From Streptomyces minutiscleroticus (GTDB lineage Bacteria > Actinomycetota > Actinomycetes > Streptomycetales > Streptomycetaceae), in the NCBI RefSeq assembly GCF_014650875.1, contig NZ_BMVU01000001.1:186001-250000 (forward strand): 64,000 nucleotides of DNA, read 5' to 3'. Shown here one piece after another: positions 55,588-63,720 of this stretch. The notes under the pieces were generated by a model. The model ran no database searches. It saw only the letters and a program-made list of their open reading frames with translations, and was not told the DNA's origin. A program made the position numbers and the translations under genes. Positions within the stretch are counted from its first letter, which is position 1, and each line of letters starts with the position of its first letter.

Positions 55588-57039
55588 CTACCCGAACGCC
55601 CCCGGGTGGGTCTGCTCGCGCACCGCCACGTACTGCTGCCGTACGGCCTGCCCCACCGCCAGCTCCTCGCCCGGCTCCAGCACCTGGGCGACGGGTCCCG
55701 GCCACAGCGGCGGCTGCCGCGGGTCGAGCGTGCCCTGCGACACGCCGAGCGCCCAGGCCGCCTGCCGGGCCGCGCCCAGCGCCGCGTAGTCCGCCGGCTG
55801 CGGCACCACGACCGGCACCCCCAGCAGCGGGGGCGCCGCGGCCTGCACCGCGGGCAGTTCGGCCGCCGCGCCGAGCAGGAAGATCCGCCGCACCTCCACG
55901 CCCCGGCCGCGCAGCACGTCCAGCGCGTCCGCGAGCCCGCACAGCATGCCCTCGAAGGCGGCCCGCGCCAGGTGCTCGGGCTTCATCGACTCCCGCCGCA
56001 GCCCGGCCAGGGTGCCCGCGGTGTGCGGCAGGTTCGGGGTCCGCTCGCCCTCCAGGTACGGCAGCATGACCAGGCCGTGGGAGCCGGGCGTCGACTTCAT
56101 CGCCAGGTCGGACAGGCTCTCCAGGTCGGGGACGCCGAGCAGCTCGGCGGTGCCGCGCAGCGCCCGCACGGCGTTGGAGGTGGTGACGACCGGCAGGTGC
56201 ATCCCGGTCGCGTCCGCGAGCGAGGTGATCATCCCGGTGGAGTCGGTCAGCGCCTCGTGGTGCACGGCCATCACCGAACCCGAGGCGCCCAGCGACACCA
56301 CCGCGTCCCCGAGCCCGAGGCCGAGCCCGAACGCGGCGGCCATCGTCTCCCCGGTCCCCGCCGAGATCAGCAGTCCCTCGGGGGTGGTCCCGGCCGCGTC
56401 CGAGGGGCCCAGCACCTCGGGCAGCATGGCCTGGTGGCCGAGCGCCAGCTCGACGAGGTCGGGGCGGTACGCGCCGGTCGCCGCCGACCAGTAGCCGGTC
56501 CCGGAGGCACCGCCGCGGTCGGTGGTGCGCCGCACCGGCCGCCCCAGCAGCTGCCACACCAGCCAGTCGTGCGCCTGCATCAGCATCGCGGTGCGCGCCG
56601 CCGCCTCCGGCTCGGCCCGCAGCAGCCAGCGCAGCTTCGTCACCGGCTGCGCCGCCTGCGGGACGCAGCCCACGGCCTGGGCCCAGGCCCCGCGACCGCC
56701 CAGGGAGTCGATCAGGTCTGCGGCCGCGACCTGGGCGCGCCGGTCGCCGCCGACGAGCGCCGGCCGCACCGTGCCGCCCTGGGCGTCCAGCGGCACCAGC
56801 CCGTTCTGCTGGGCGGACACCCCGATCGCCTGGACGCCCTCGAGGAGTCCGCCGCCCGCCGCCTCGCCCAGCGACAGCAGCCACGCCTGCGGGTCCACGT
56901 CGGAGGGCCGGCCCCCATCGGGACCGGCCTCCAGCGGATGCGCTGCGTAGCCCTGCCTCAGCACGGCCCCCGTGTCCGCGTCACAGACGACGATGCGAGT
57001 GAAATCGGGCGAACTGTCCAACCCGGCGACTATCCCCAT
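55588..57039 (-). CDS. FGGY family carbohydrate kinase (xylulokinase-like)
   Basis: A 483-aa kinase of the FGGY family. Recognisable parts are the N-terminal GLDSSPDFTRIVVCD, GVSAQQNGLVPLD, VTKLRWLL, the catalytic-region RRTTDRGGASGTGYW, the domain II EGLLISAGTGETMAAAFG and the C-terminal FLLGAAAELPAVQ. Closest in character to xylulokinases, but the nucleotide loop is less canonical (LDSSPDFTR), so the sugar is uncertain. CAGAAT lies 7 nt before the ATG (minus strand) with no ribosome-binding site, suggesting a leaderless mRNA. No sugar transporter is next to it. Confidence 0.85.
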   Translation of the reverse strand: MGIVAGLDSSPDFTRIVVCDADTGAVLRQGYAAHPLEAGPDGGRPSDVDPQAWLLSLGEAAGGGLLEGVQAIGVSAQQNGLVPLDAQGGTVRPALVGGDRRAQVAAADLIDSLGGRGAWAQAVGCVPQAAQPVTKLRWLLRAEPEAAARTAMLMQAHDWLVWQLLGRPVRRTTDRGGASGTGYWSAATGAYRPDLVELALGHQAMLPEVLGPSDAAGTTPEGLLISAGTGETMAAAFGLGLGLGDAVVSLGASGSVMAVHHEALTDSTGMITSLADATGMHLPVVTTSNAVRALRGTAELLGVPDLESLSDLAMKSTPGSHGLVMLPYLEGERTPNLPHTAGTLAGLRRESMKPEHLARAAFEGMLCGLADALDVLRGRGVEVRRIFLLGAAAELPAVQAAAPPLLGVPVVVPQPADYAALGAARQAAWALGVSQGTLDPRQPPLWPGPVAQVLEPGEELAVGQAVRQQYVAVREQTHPGAFG

Positions 57040-57115
57040 GGCGGAAATTCTGCCGTACCGCCGACGGTGGCCGTGCCGTGCCGGCGGGGGCGCCGGGCCG
57101 GTCAGGTGGTCCTCG

Positions 57116-57424
57116 TCACGTGCTGCTGGTGCCCCAGTCGTCCGAGGCGCCGGCGCCCTTGCCGGTGCGCTCGCGCAGCGAGCGGACGCGCTCGGCCACC
57201 GAGTCGGGGACGCGGTCGCCGACCTTGTCGCTCACCGCGTGGTACGCCTTGCCCGCGAACTGGCGGCCCTGCTGGGCGGCGGATTCGGCGGTGTTGCGCA
57301 CCGCGGGGTTCTGCGTCATCTGCCGGGCGGACTTCTTCAGCTGCTCGTAGCGCTCGCGGCCGGCACGTGTTCCCAGTACGTAACCGACGGCGAGTCCGGC
57401 GATGAACGTGAGCCGTTTGAGCAT
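57116..57424 (-). CDS. YtxH-like small membrane-associated protein
   Basis: A 102-aa protein with one N-terminal hydrophobic helix (RLTFIAGLAVGYVLGTRAGRERYEQLKK), the YtxH-like signature GYVLGTRAGRERYE, then a long amphipathic helix and a Ser/Thr-rich end. It is common in actinobacteria; related proteins are stress-associated. ATG 57424 has AAGGGAAGGG upstream, and a longer GTG start at 57433 would bury this site. Function unknown. Confidence 0.75.
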   Translation of the reverse strand: MLKRLTFIAGLAVGYVLGTRAGRERYEQLKKSARQMTQNPAVRNTAESAAQQGRQFAGKAYHAVSDKVGDRVPDSVAERVRSLRERTGKGAGASDDWGTSST

Positions 57425-57572
57425 GGCGGCCACCCTTCCCTTGAGGTCGGCATCGGTCGTCGGGGGGTACCGATTGGCGGAGCACCCCCCGGCTTGCGCT
57501 AATGTATGTGTCGCAGCGAGCGCACGCCCTCTGGCGATTACCCAGGTGGAAGCGTTCGATGCGACGAGGCTT

Positions 57573-57645
57573 TCCTCCGTAGCTCAATTGGCAGAGCAGC
57601 CGGCTGTTAACCGGCAGGTTACTGGTTCGAGTCCAGTCGGGGGAG
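57573..57645 (+). tRNA. tRNA-Asn (anticodon GTT), copy 1
   Basis: A 73-nt cloverleaf with 7-bp acceptor stem (TCCTCCG/CGGGGGA, one G-U), D arm, anticodon stem GCCGG/CCGGC with loop CTGTTAA, and T arm ACTGG/CCAGT with loop TTCGAGT. The anticodon GTT is at 57606-57608. CCA is not encoded. Confidence 0.97.
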
Positions 57646-57650
57646 CTCGG

Positions 57651-57723
57651 TCCTCCGTAGCTCAATTGGCAGAGCAGCCGGCTGTTAACCGGCAGGTTAC
57701 TGGTTCGAGTCCAGTCGGGGGAG
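57651..57723 (+). tRNA. tRNA-Asn (anticodon GTT), copy 2
   Basis: A sequence identical to copy 1 over all 73 nt, separated by 5 bp (CTCGG). An intrinsic terminator follows. Confidence 0.97.
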
Positions 57724-57732
57724 CAGCCGAAG

Positions 57733-57755
57733 AGGACCCCTGTGGGGTCCTTTTT
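57733..57755 (+). terminator. tRNA-Asn terminator
   Basis: AGGACCCC - TGT - GGGGTCCT then TTTT, 9 nt after the second tRNA. Confidence 0.9.
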
Positions 57756-57860
57756 CGCGTCCGGGGGAACCGCGCGGCCCGCGGCACGGTCCTCCTGTGC
57801 GTGCGGAGCCGCCCGGCCGAGGCAGGAGATCGTATGAGCGGCTATGCTGCGGCAGACGGC

Positions 57861-57876
57861 GCGCACACTTGTGCGC
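57861..57876. promoter_or_regulatory. Palindrome and promoter region before the third tRNA
   Basis: GCGCAC-ACTT-GTGCGC lies 14 bp before the tRNA and 12 bp after TATGCT (57843-57848), a likely -10. It may be a processing hairpin in the precursor. Confidence 0.4.
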
Positions 57877-57889
57877 GACGCGCCGTAAC

Positions 57890-57963
57890 GGGGCGGTAGC
57901 TCAGCCGGTTAGAGCAGCGGACTCATAATCCGCCGGCCGTGGGTTCGAGTCCCACCCGCCCCA
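57890..57963 (+). tRNA. tRNA with anticodon CAT (Ile2 or elongator Met)
   Basis: A 74-nt cloverleaf: GGGGCGG/CCGCCCC acceptor stem, anticodon stem GCGGA/TCCGC with loop CTCATAA (anticodon 57924-57926), and T arm GTGGG/CCCAC with loop TTCGAGT. The CAT anticodon is used by initiator Met, elongator Met and Ile2. The perfectly paired first base pair argues against initiator; GAGCAG before the anticodon stem resembles Ile2. I cannot decide by eye. Confidence 0.93.
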
Positions 57964-58013
57964 CTTCGCGCTACGCGTGCAGAATCGATCTGACGTGCGC
58001 CGAGTGACCCGTC

Positions 58014-58055
58014 GAGGGCCCCCGCGACCACCGCGGGGGCCCTCGCGCCGTTTTT
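58014..58055 (+). terminator. Terminator after the CAT tRNA
   Basis: GAGGGCCCCCGCG and CGCGGGGGCCCTC form a perfect 13-bp stem with a 5-nt loop, then GCGCCGTTTTT. Confidence 0.9.
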
Positions 58056-58124
58056 CGGGCCCCGGCCGGGACGGGGAGGGAACGTGCCTGGCCGACGGCC
58101 CGGCGCGCGCGGTTGAATGGCCGT

Positions 58125-59789
58125 GTGGTGGGCGCGGCCGGATTCGACGAGGACGATCTGCGGAACCTGGCGGGATCCCGCTCCTTCACGCGGGGGCTCG
58201 GCTACCTGGACGCGGTGAGCGGCCTGGACGTGGGCGCGTGCTCGGTCACCGCCGTGGTGCGGGGCACGGACTCCTACGGGGTGGAGCTCCTCCTGTGCGA
58301 GGGCGGCGGGGTGCTCGGCGCGTGCGACTGCCCGTACGGGCAGCAGGGCCACTTCTGCAAGCACTGCGTGGCCGTCGGGCTGGCCGTGCTGCGCCGGGGC
58401 GACGAGATGCCGCGCCGCAGGGCCGCCGCCGTCGCCCGCGAGGGCGCCCTGGAGACCTGGCTGGAGGAACGGTCCCGCGGCGAACTCCTCGCGCTCGTGC
58501 GGGAGCTGATCGCCGGGGACCGCGGGGTGCGCCGCCGCCTGGAGCTGCGGGCCGCGGCCGCCCGCGCGGACCCCGACGCGGTCGGCGAGCGCGTCGCGAC
58601 GCTGGTCGACCCGCGGCCGTTCGCCCGGTACGGGTACGTCGAGTGCGCCGACGCGCCCGGGTACGCGCGGCAGGTCGCGGAGGCCGCGGACGCGCTGCGC
58701 GCGCTCACCGCCGGCGGGCGGGCGGAGCGGGCGGTGCGGGCGGCGCAGGAGGCGCTCGGGGTGCTCGACCGGGCGCTGGAGGAGGTCGACGACCCCGAGG
58801 GGGTGGTGGCCGAGGCCGCCGCCGTGCTGGCCGGGGCCCATCTGGAGGCATGCCGCGCCGCGCGCCCGGACCCGCGGCGGCTGGCCGAGTGGCTGGCGGG
58901 GCGGGTGCTCGGCGACGGCGCCGTGACGGACCTCGACCCGCTCGACTACGCCGGGGTGCTCGGACCCGAGGGGCTGGCCCGCCTGCGGAACCTGGCGGAC
59001 GGGGCGCGGCGCGGCGGAGCGGCGGACCGCCCCGCGGCGTACCTGCTGGAGCGACTGGCCGGAGCGCGGGACGCCCTGGACGCGCTGATCGCCCGCCACG
59101 CCGCGGACCCGGACCCGTCCGGCGCCACGCACCTGCGCATCGCCGGGAGGCTGGACGCGGCGGGCCGCTCCGACGAGGCGCTGGCGTGGGCGGAGCACGG
59201 GCTGCGGGAGGCCGGCGCCCGCGCCGACGGCCGCCTGGTCGACTACGTGGGCGACCGCTACGCGCGCGGCGGCCGGGCGGACGAGGCGCTCGCCCTGCGC
59301 CGGGACCGGCTGCGCGCCGAGCCCTCCCTGGCCGCGTACCGGAGCCTGCGGGCCGCCGCGCTGGCCGCGGACCGCTGGAAGGACGAGTGCGAGGCGGCCC
59401 GCGCGGTCCTGCGGCAGGACGCCCGCGCCGGGCACCGGGACGGCGGCTCCGTGCTGCTCGACGCGCTGCTCGACGACGGGGACCTGGACGCCGCCTGGCG
59501 GGAGGCGGCCGCCGGCGCCGACGACCGGCAGTGGCGGCGGCTCGCCGACCTCTCGCGCGCAACGCGCCCGGCCGACGCGCTCGCGGTGTACCTGCGGCTT
59601 GCCGACGCGCTGCGGCGGCCGACCGGGGACCGCGCCTACGAGCGGCTGGCCGGGCTGCTCCTCGACGTCCGCGCCTGCCACCGGGCGCTGGGCACCGAGG
59701 AGCGGTTCACCGCGTACCTCGCCGCCCTGCGCGCGGACCTGGGGCGCAGGCGCCGGCTGCTGGCCGTCCTCGACCGGCACGGACTCTGA
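58125..59789 (+). CDS. SWIM zinc finger protein with helical repeats
   Basis: A 554-aa protein with an N-terminal SWIM zinc finger (CDCPYGQQGHFCKHCVAVGLA, CxCx(n)CxH near residues 67-82 of this start) followed by about 450 residues of alanine-rich helical repeats of TPR-like character (for example DALIARHAADPDPSGATHLRIAGRLDAAGRSDEALAWAEHGL). SWIM fingers bind DNA or proteins. Related Streptomyces proteins are annotated only as SWIM zinc finger family. TTGAAT (58113-58118) lies six nt before GTG 58125 and there is no ribosome-binding site. A TTG at 58113 is less likely. Function unknown. Confidence 0.8.
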   Translation: MVGAAGFDEDDLRNLAGSRSFTRGLGYLDAVSGLDVGACSVTAVVRGTDSYGVELLLCEGGGVLGACDCPYGQQGHFCKHCVAVGLAVLRRGDEMPRRRAAAVAREGALETWLEERSRGELLALVRELIAGDRGVRRRLELRAAAARADPDAVGERVATLVDPRPFARYGYVECADAPGYARQVAEAADALRALTAGGRAERAVRAAQEALGVLDRALEEVDDPEGVVAEAAAVLAGAHLEACRAARPDPRRLAEWLAGRVLGDGAVTDLDPLDYAGVLGPEGLARLRNLADGARRGGAADRPAAYLLERLAGARDALDALIARHAADPDPSGATHLRIAGRLDAAGRSDEALAWAEHGLREAGARADGRLVDYVGDRYARGGRADEALALRRDRLRAEPSLAAYRSLRAAALAADRWKDECEAARAVLRQDARAGHRDGGSVLLDALLDDGDLDAAWREAAAGADDRQWRRLADLSRATRPADALAVYLRLADALRRPTGDRAYERLAGLLLDVRACHRALGTEERFTAYLAALRADLGRRRRLLAVLDRHGL

Positions 59790-59903
59790 GGCGCGCCCGG
59801 CCTTCCCCGCCCCCCGGCCCGTCCCTACAGTGCTCGTGAGGGCGGAGCCGGCGGGCCGCGCCGGCGGCCGGGCGCGCGCCAGGGAGCGGGCGGAGGGAAA
59901 CCG

Positions 59904-61313
59904 ATGTTCCGGAACGCCGACGACGCCAGGAAGTTCGTCTCGGACATGGACGTGAAGTTCGTGGACGTCCGCTTCTGCGACCTGCCCGGGGTGATGCAGC
60001 ACTTCACCGTGCCGGTGGAGATCTTCGACCCGGAGGGCGAACTCGCCTTCGACGGCTCGTCGATCCGCGGGTTCCAGGCCATCCACGAGTCCGACATGGC
60101 GCTGCGCGCCGACCTGTCGACGGCCCGCCTCGACCCGTTCCGCACCGAGACCACGCTGAACGTCAACTTCTTCATCCACGACCCCGTCACCGGCGAGCAG
60201 TACAGCCGCGACCCGCGCAACGTGGCCCGCAAGGCCGAGGCGTACCTGCGGTCGACCGGCGTCGCCGACGCCGCGTACTTCGGGCCCGAGGCGGAGTTCT
60301 ACGTCTTCGACAGCGCGCGCTTCAGGACCGCCGAGAACGAGGCGTACTACCACGTCGACTCCGAGGCGGGCGCCTGGAACACCGGGGCCCTGGAGGACAA
60401 CCGCGGCTACAAGGTGCGCTACAAGGGCGGCTACTTCCCGGCCCCGCCCGTCGACCACTTCGCCGACCTGCGCGCCGAGATGACGCTGGAACTGATCAGG
60501 AGCGGCATCCTGGTCGAGAAGCAGCACCACGAGGTGGGCACCGCGGGCCAGGCCGAGATCAACTACAAGTTCAACACCCTGCTGCACGCCGCCGACGACC
60601 TGATGCTCTACAAGTACATCGTCAAGAACGTCGCCTGGCGCAACGGCAGGACCGTCACCTTCATGCCCAAGCCGATCTTCGGCGACAACGGCTCGGGCAT
60701 GCACGTCCACCAGTCGCTGTGGCGCGGCGGCGAGCCCCTCTTCCACGACGAGCGCGGCTACGCGGGCCTGTCCGACACCGCCCGCCACTACATCGGCGGC
60801 CTGCTCAAGCACGCCCCGGCGCTGCTGGCGTTCACCAACCCGACGGTGAACTCCTACCACCGCCTGGTGCCCGGCTTCGAGGCCCCGGTCAACCTGGTGT
60901 ACTCGCAGCGCAACCGCTCCGCGGCGGTCCGCATCCCGGTCACCGGTCCGGAGCCCCGGGCCAAGCGGATCGAGTTCCGCGTGCCCGACCCGTCCTGCAA
61001 CCCCTACCTCGCCTTCCCGGCCATGATGCTCGCCGGTCTCGACGGCGTCCGCGCCAAGACCGAGCCGCCCGAGCCCGTCGACAAGGACCTGTACGAGCTG
61101 TCGCCCGACGAGCACGCGGGCGTCCCGCAGGTGCCGACGTCGCTCCCGGCGGTCCTGGACGCCCTGGAGGCCGACCACGAGTTCCTGCTCCAGGGCGGCG
61201 TCTTCACCGTCGACCTGATCGAGACGTGGATCGACCTCAAGCGCTCCCACGAGATCGCGCCGCTGCAACTGCGGCCGCACCCGCACGAGTTCGAGCTGTA
61301 CTTCGACGTCTGA
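59904..61313 (+). CDS. glnA: Glutamine synthetase type I (GlnA-like)
   Basis: A 469-aa class I-beta glutamine synthetase, making glutamine from glutamate, ammonium and ATP as a dodecamer. It has [17 protein letters not shown] (active-site loop), [46 protein letters not shown] and [42 protein letters not shown]. The adenylylation tyrosine is present in [11 protein letters not shown], so ATase control remains possible. The sequence resembles the main GlnA1 of Streptomyces but sits in a different context and has many substitutions, so it may be a second copy. GGAGGG precedes ATG 59904 and TACAGT (about 59827-59832) may be its -10. Confidence 0.93.
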   Translation: MFRNADDARKFVSDMDVKFVDVRFCDLPGVMQHFTVPVEIFDPEGELAFDGSSIRGFQAIHESDMALRADLSTARLDPFRTETTLNVNFFIHDPVTGEQYSRDPRNVARKAEAYLRSTGVADAAYFGPEAEFYVFDSARFRTAENEAYYHVDSEAGAWNTGALEDNRGYKVRYKGGYFPAPPVDHFADLRAEMTLELIRSGILVEKQHHEVGTAGQAEINYKFNTLLHAADDLMLYKYIVKNVAWRNGRTVTFMPKPIFGDNGSGMHVHQSLWRGGEPLFHDERGYAGLSDTARHYIGGLLKHAPALLAFTNPTVNSYHRLVPGFEAPVNLVYSQRNRSAAVRIPVTGPEPRAKRIEFRVPDPSCNPYLAFPAMMLAGLDGVRAKTEPPEPVDKDLYELSPDEHAGVPQVPTSLPAVLDALEADHEFLLQGGVFTVDLIETWIDLKRSHEIAPLQLRPHPHEFELYFDV

Positions 61314-61721
61314 GCCGGTCCGGACCCCGGACCGGGGGAGACGGGCGGGGGAGTCCGGCTGCGCGCGGCAGATGCCGCCGCCTCCGTCACCCGGCACATG
61401 CCGGACCCGCCGGCGCACCGACCCGGCGCCGTACGCGCAAGGATCCGCGGGACCGGTCCGCCTACGCCGTCCGCTCCCCGCGCGGCGCTCCCGGACCGGC
61501 GGTCCCGAGGTCGCGGGCGGGCGGGGCGGCGTAGGCCGTCTGCACTCCCCGCGGGCCGGTCCGGGGCGGGACGGCGCACGGCGGACGCCGGCCGCGGCGG
61601 CCGACGGCGAAGGCCGTCCCATGGCGCGGAGCCGCCGTTACGGGGCAGGGGGCCCGGGTACTGGCTGGGAGCCCGGCATCCGCCGGGTGCAGTCGAACAC
61701 AGCCGAACCCAGGAGGACACG
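61314..61721. other. Gap between glnA and the small membrane protein gene
   Basis: 408 bases; after the hairpin, no frame with a ribosome-binding site was seen. The last 40 bp hold the AGGAGG of the next gene. Confidence 0.5.
61315..61335 (+). terminator. Hairpin after glnA
   Basis: CCGGTCCGG - ACC - CCGGACCGG starts 2 nt after the stop; a 9-bp perfect stem without a T-run. Confidence 0.5.
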
Positions 61722-62036
61722 ATGTCCGCTGCCACGCCGGCCGGTTACCCCGAATCCGGCGCTCCCCGCAGCACCTACACCGCGGAGCGGCCGGCCACCA
61801 GGGAGACGGTCAAGGAGACCAAGCCCTCGTACAAGACCACGGAACTGATGGCCTATGTGGCGGCGGTCGTCGCCGTGCTCGTGGCCTCGGCGGTGGTGGG
61901 CGACGGCGCGTCCGGCGTCGACCGGTTCCCGGCCGACCGGGCCTGGCTCTACATCACCCTGCTGACCATCGGTTACATGGTCAGCCGGGGTCTCGCCAAG
62001 TGCGGTGCGGGCCAGGGGGACGACCGCCGCGCGTGA
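61722..62036 (+). CDS. Small conserved membrane protein
   Basis: A 104-aa protein with a hydrophilic N-terminus and two hydrophobic helices (TTELMAYVAAVVAVLVASAVVG and AWLYITLLTIGYMVSRGLA). SYKTTELMAY and LLTIGYMVSRGLAK are words I associate with a conserved Streptomyces membrane protein family of unknown function. An excellent AGGAGG lies five nt before the ATG. A long hairpin follows, so it is a single-gene unit. Confidence 0.8.
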   Translation: MSAATPAGYPESGAPRSTYTAERPATRETVKETKPSYKTTELMAYVAAVVAVLVASAVVGDGASGVDRFPADRAWLYITLLTIGYMVSRGLAKCGAGQGDDRRA

Positions 62037-62084
62037 CGGCGCCGCCGTGACGGCCCTCCCCGGGTGACGCGGGGAGCCCGCACG

Positions 62085-62134
62085 GGCCCGCCCCGGCACC
62101 GGTCACATGGGGCGCACCGGTGCCGGGGCGGGCC
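62085..62134 (+). terminator. 19-bp stem terminator
   Basis: GGCCCGCCCCGGCACCGGT (62085-62103) and its exact reverse complement (62116-62134) with a 12-nt loop; 48 nt after the membrane protein stop. Confidence 0.75.
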
Positions 62135-62279
62135 GCCGGTCGTACGCGCCGGTCGCGCACGGTCGCGCCGTGCACCACCGCCCGGATCCCCTCGCGCCCC
62201 GCCGTACGCGCCGGACTCCCGCGCGACGGGCGGCGGAGCATACTGGACCCCGATGTCCGGACAGCGCCGAGGAGAACCG

Positions 62280-62633
62280 GTGGACGCGGCGGCCCCGCCG
62301 ACCGGGACGCCCGCCGCGCGGGCGGGAGCCGGGCTGACGGTCCGTCCCCTGGACGGGCGGGCCGGCGTGCGGGTGGCCGGGGAGATCGGTCTGGCCACGC
62401 GTGCGGCCTGGGAGAGCCTTCTGGAGCGGGTCCTGCACGAGGGGGAGGACGTGTACTGCCTGGAGCTGTCGGAGGTGGCGTTCGCCGACGTCGCGGGCGC
62501 CACGGCGCTCGCGGTCGCCGCGCAGCGCCTGGACGCCCGCCGCCGGATCGTGCTGCACCGCCCGCCCGCCGCGCTCCGCCGGACGCTGGAGGCGTTCTGG
62601 CCCGGCCTGCGGGCGATCGAGGTGACGACGTGA
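62280..62633 (+). CDS. STAS-domain protein without phospho-serine
   Basis: A 117-aa STAS-domain protein of the anti-sigma factor antagonist type (LTVRPLDGRAGVRVAGEIGLATRAAWESLLERVL, then YCLELSEVAFADVAGATALAVAAQRLDARRR). The serine that SpoIIAB-type kinases phosphorylate (usually DxSG) is Ala here (DVAG), so switching by phosphorylation is unlikely. GTG 62280 has GAGGAG five nt upstream; ATG 62253, with TACTGG six nt before it, is an alternative leaderless start. Its stop overlaps the next start (GTGA at 62630-62633), so the two proteins are made together. Confidence 0.82.
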   Translation: MDAAAPPTGTPAARAGAGLTVRPLDGRAGVRVAGEIGLATRAAWESLLERVLHEGEDVYCLELSEVAFADVAGATALAVAAQRLDARRRIVLHRPPAALRRTLEAFWPGLRAIEVTT

Positions 62634-63559
62634 CCGACGGCACGGCGGCCGGCCCGTTCCTGCACCCGGCCCTGTTCTACGCGGGGGAACGGGAGTACCT
62701 GGCGGGCACGGTCCCGTTCGTCCGTGAGGGGCTGGCCGCGGGCGAGCCGGTGGCGGTGGCCGTCCCCGGCGCCAACCTCCGGCGGATCCAGGAGGCGCTG
62801 GGGGCCGACGCCGACGCGGTCACCTGCCTGGACATGGAGAGAGCGGGACGCAACCCCGGCCGCATCATCCCCGGGGTCCTGCGCGCGTTCGCCGACGCGC
62901 AGCCGGCCGGCCGGGTCCGGATCATCGGCGAGCCGATCTGGGCGGGGCGCACCGCACTGGAGTACCCCGCCTGCGTCCAGCACGAAGCGCTGATCAACGC
63001 GGCCTTCCGGGGCCGTCCGGTGACCATCCTGTGCCCCTACGACGCGCGCGCCCTCGATGAGCACGTCCTCGCCGACGCGTACGCCACCCATCCGACCGTC
63101 ATCGACGCCGCAGGGGAGAGCGACAGCGCGGAGTACGCGCCCGAGCGGATCGTCGCGCGCTACAACGAGCCCCTGCCGCCCGCCCCCGGAGCGGCGTCCT
63201 TCGCCTTCAAGGCGACCACCCTGCCCGACGCCCGGTACTTCGCCACCGGCCGGGCGGCCGGGCTCGGCCTCGCCGGCGCCCGCCTGGACGACCTGGCGCT
63301 GGTCACCGCCGAGCTGACCACCAACAGCGTGCTGCACGGCGGCGGCACGGGCGTGCTGCGCGTCTGGCGGGAGGGCGGGCAGGTGGTCTGCGAGGTCCGC
63401 GACACCGGCCGGCTGCGGGACCCGCTGGCCGGCCGCCGCCCGCGGGCCCCCGACCGGCGCGGCGGACGCGGGCTGCTGATGGTGCACCTCATCGCCGACC
63501 TCGTCCGCGTCCACGCCGGCGGGCGGGGGACGACGATCCGGTGCTACATGGGGTGCTGA
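62630..63559 (+). CDS. MEDS-domain sensor fused to a HATPase (anti-sigma kinase type)
   Basis: A 309-aa protein. N-terminal MEDS/DcmR-like sensory domain, residues 1-165 (HPALFYAGEREYLAGTVPFVREGLAAGEPVAVAVPG, IIGEPIWAGRTALEYPACVQHEALIN, TILCPYDARALDE), and C-terminal HATPase_c_2 domain like SpoIIAB/RsbW (DDLALVTAELTTNSVLHGGGTGVLRVW, CEVRDTGRLRDPLAG, RGLLMVHLIADLVR) with the N-box Glu/Asn and G1 Asp. It is translated from a GTG overlapping the STAS stop. The pair looks like a partner-switching or light/ligand-responsive module acting on a sigma factor elsewhere. Confidence 0.88.
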   Translation: MTDGTAAGPFLHPALFYAGEREYLAGTVPFVREGLAAGEPVAVAVPGANLRRIQEALGADADAVTCLDMERAGRNPGRIIPGVLRAFADAQPAGRVRIIGEPIWAGRTALEYPACVQHEALINAAFRGRPVTILCPYDARALDEHVLADAYATHPTVIDAAGESDSAEYAPERIVARYNEPLPPAPGAASFAFKATTLPDARYFATGRAAGLGLAGARLDDLALVTAELTTNSVLHGGGTGVLRVWREGGQVVCEVRDTGRLRDPLAGRRPRAPDRRGGRGLLMVHLIADLVRVHAGGRGTTIRCYMGC

Positions 63560-63720
63560 ACGGCGGGGCGCCCCTCGGAGGCGGAGCGTACGGGGGGGCG
63601 TACTCGAACGGCGCGGCGGCGGGCTGTGCGCCCGATGGTGAGCCGTGCGGTCCACAGGGCCGACAGGAGCCGACAGGACTCACGGGCCGGCAGGGCTGAC
63701 GGGGCGTAGGGCCCACAGGC

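Noticed and set aside
57573..58060. tRNA-associated integration site (att) of a mobile element
   Set aside because: No integrase gene nearby and no repeat of a tRNA 3' end elsewhere in the window; the two identical copies are whole tRNAs.
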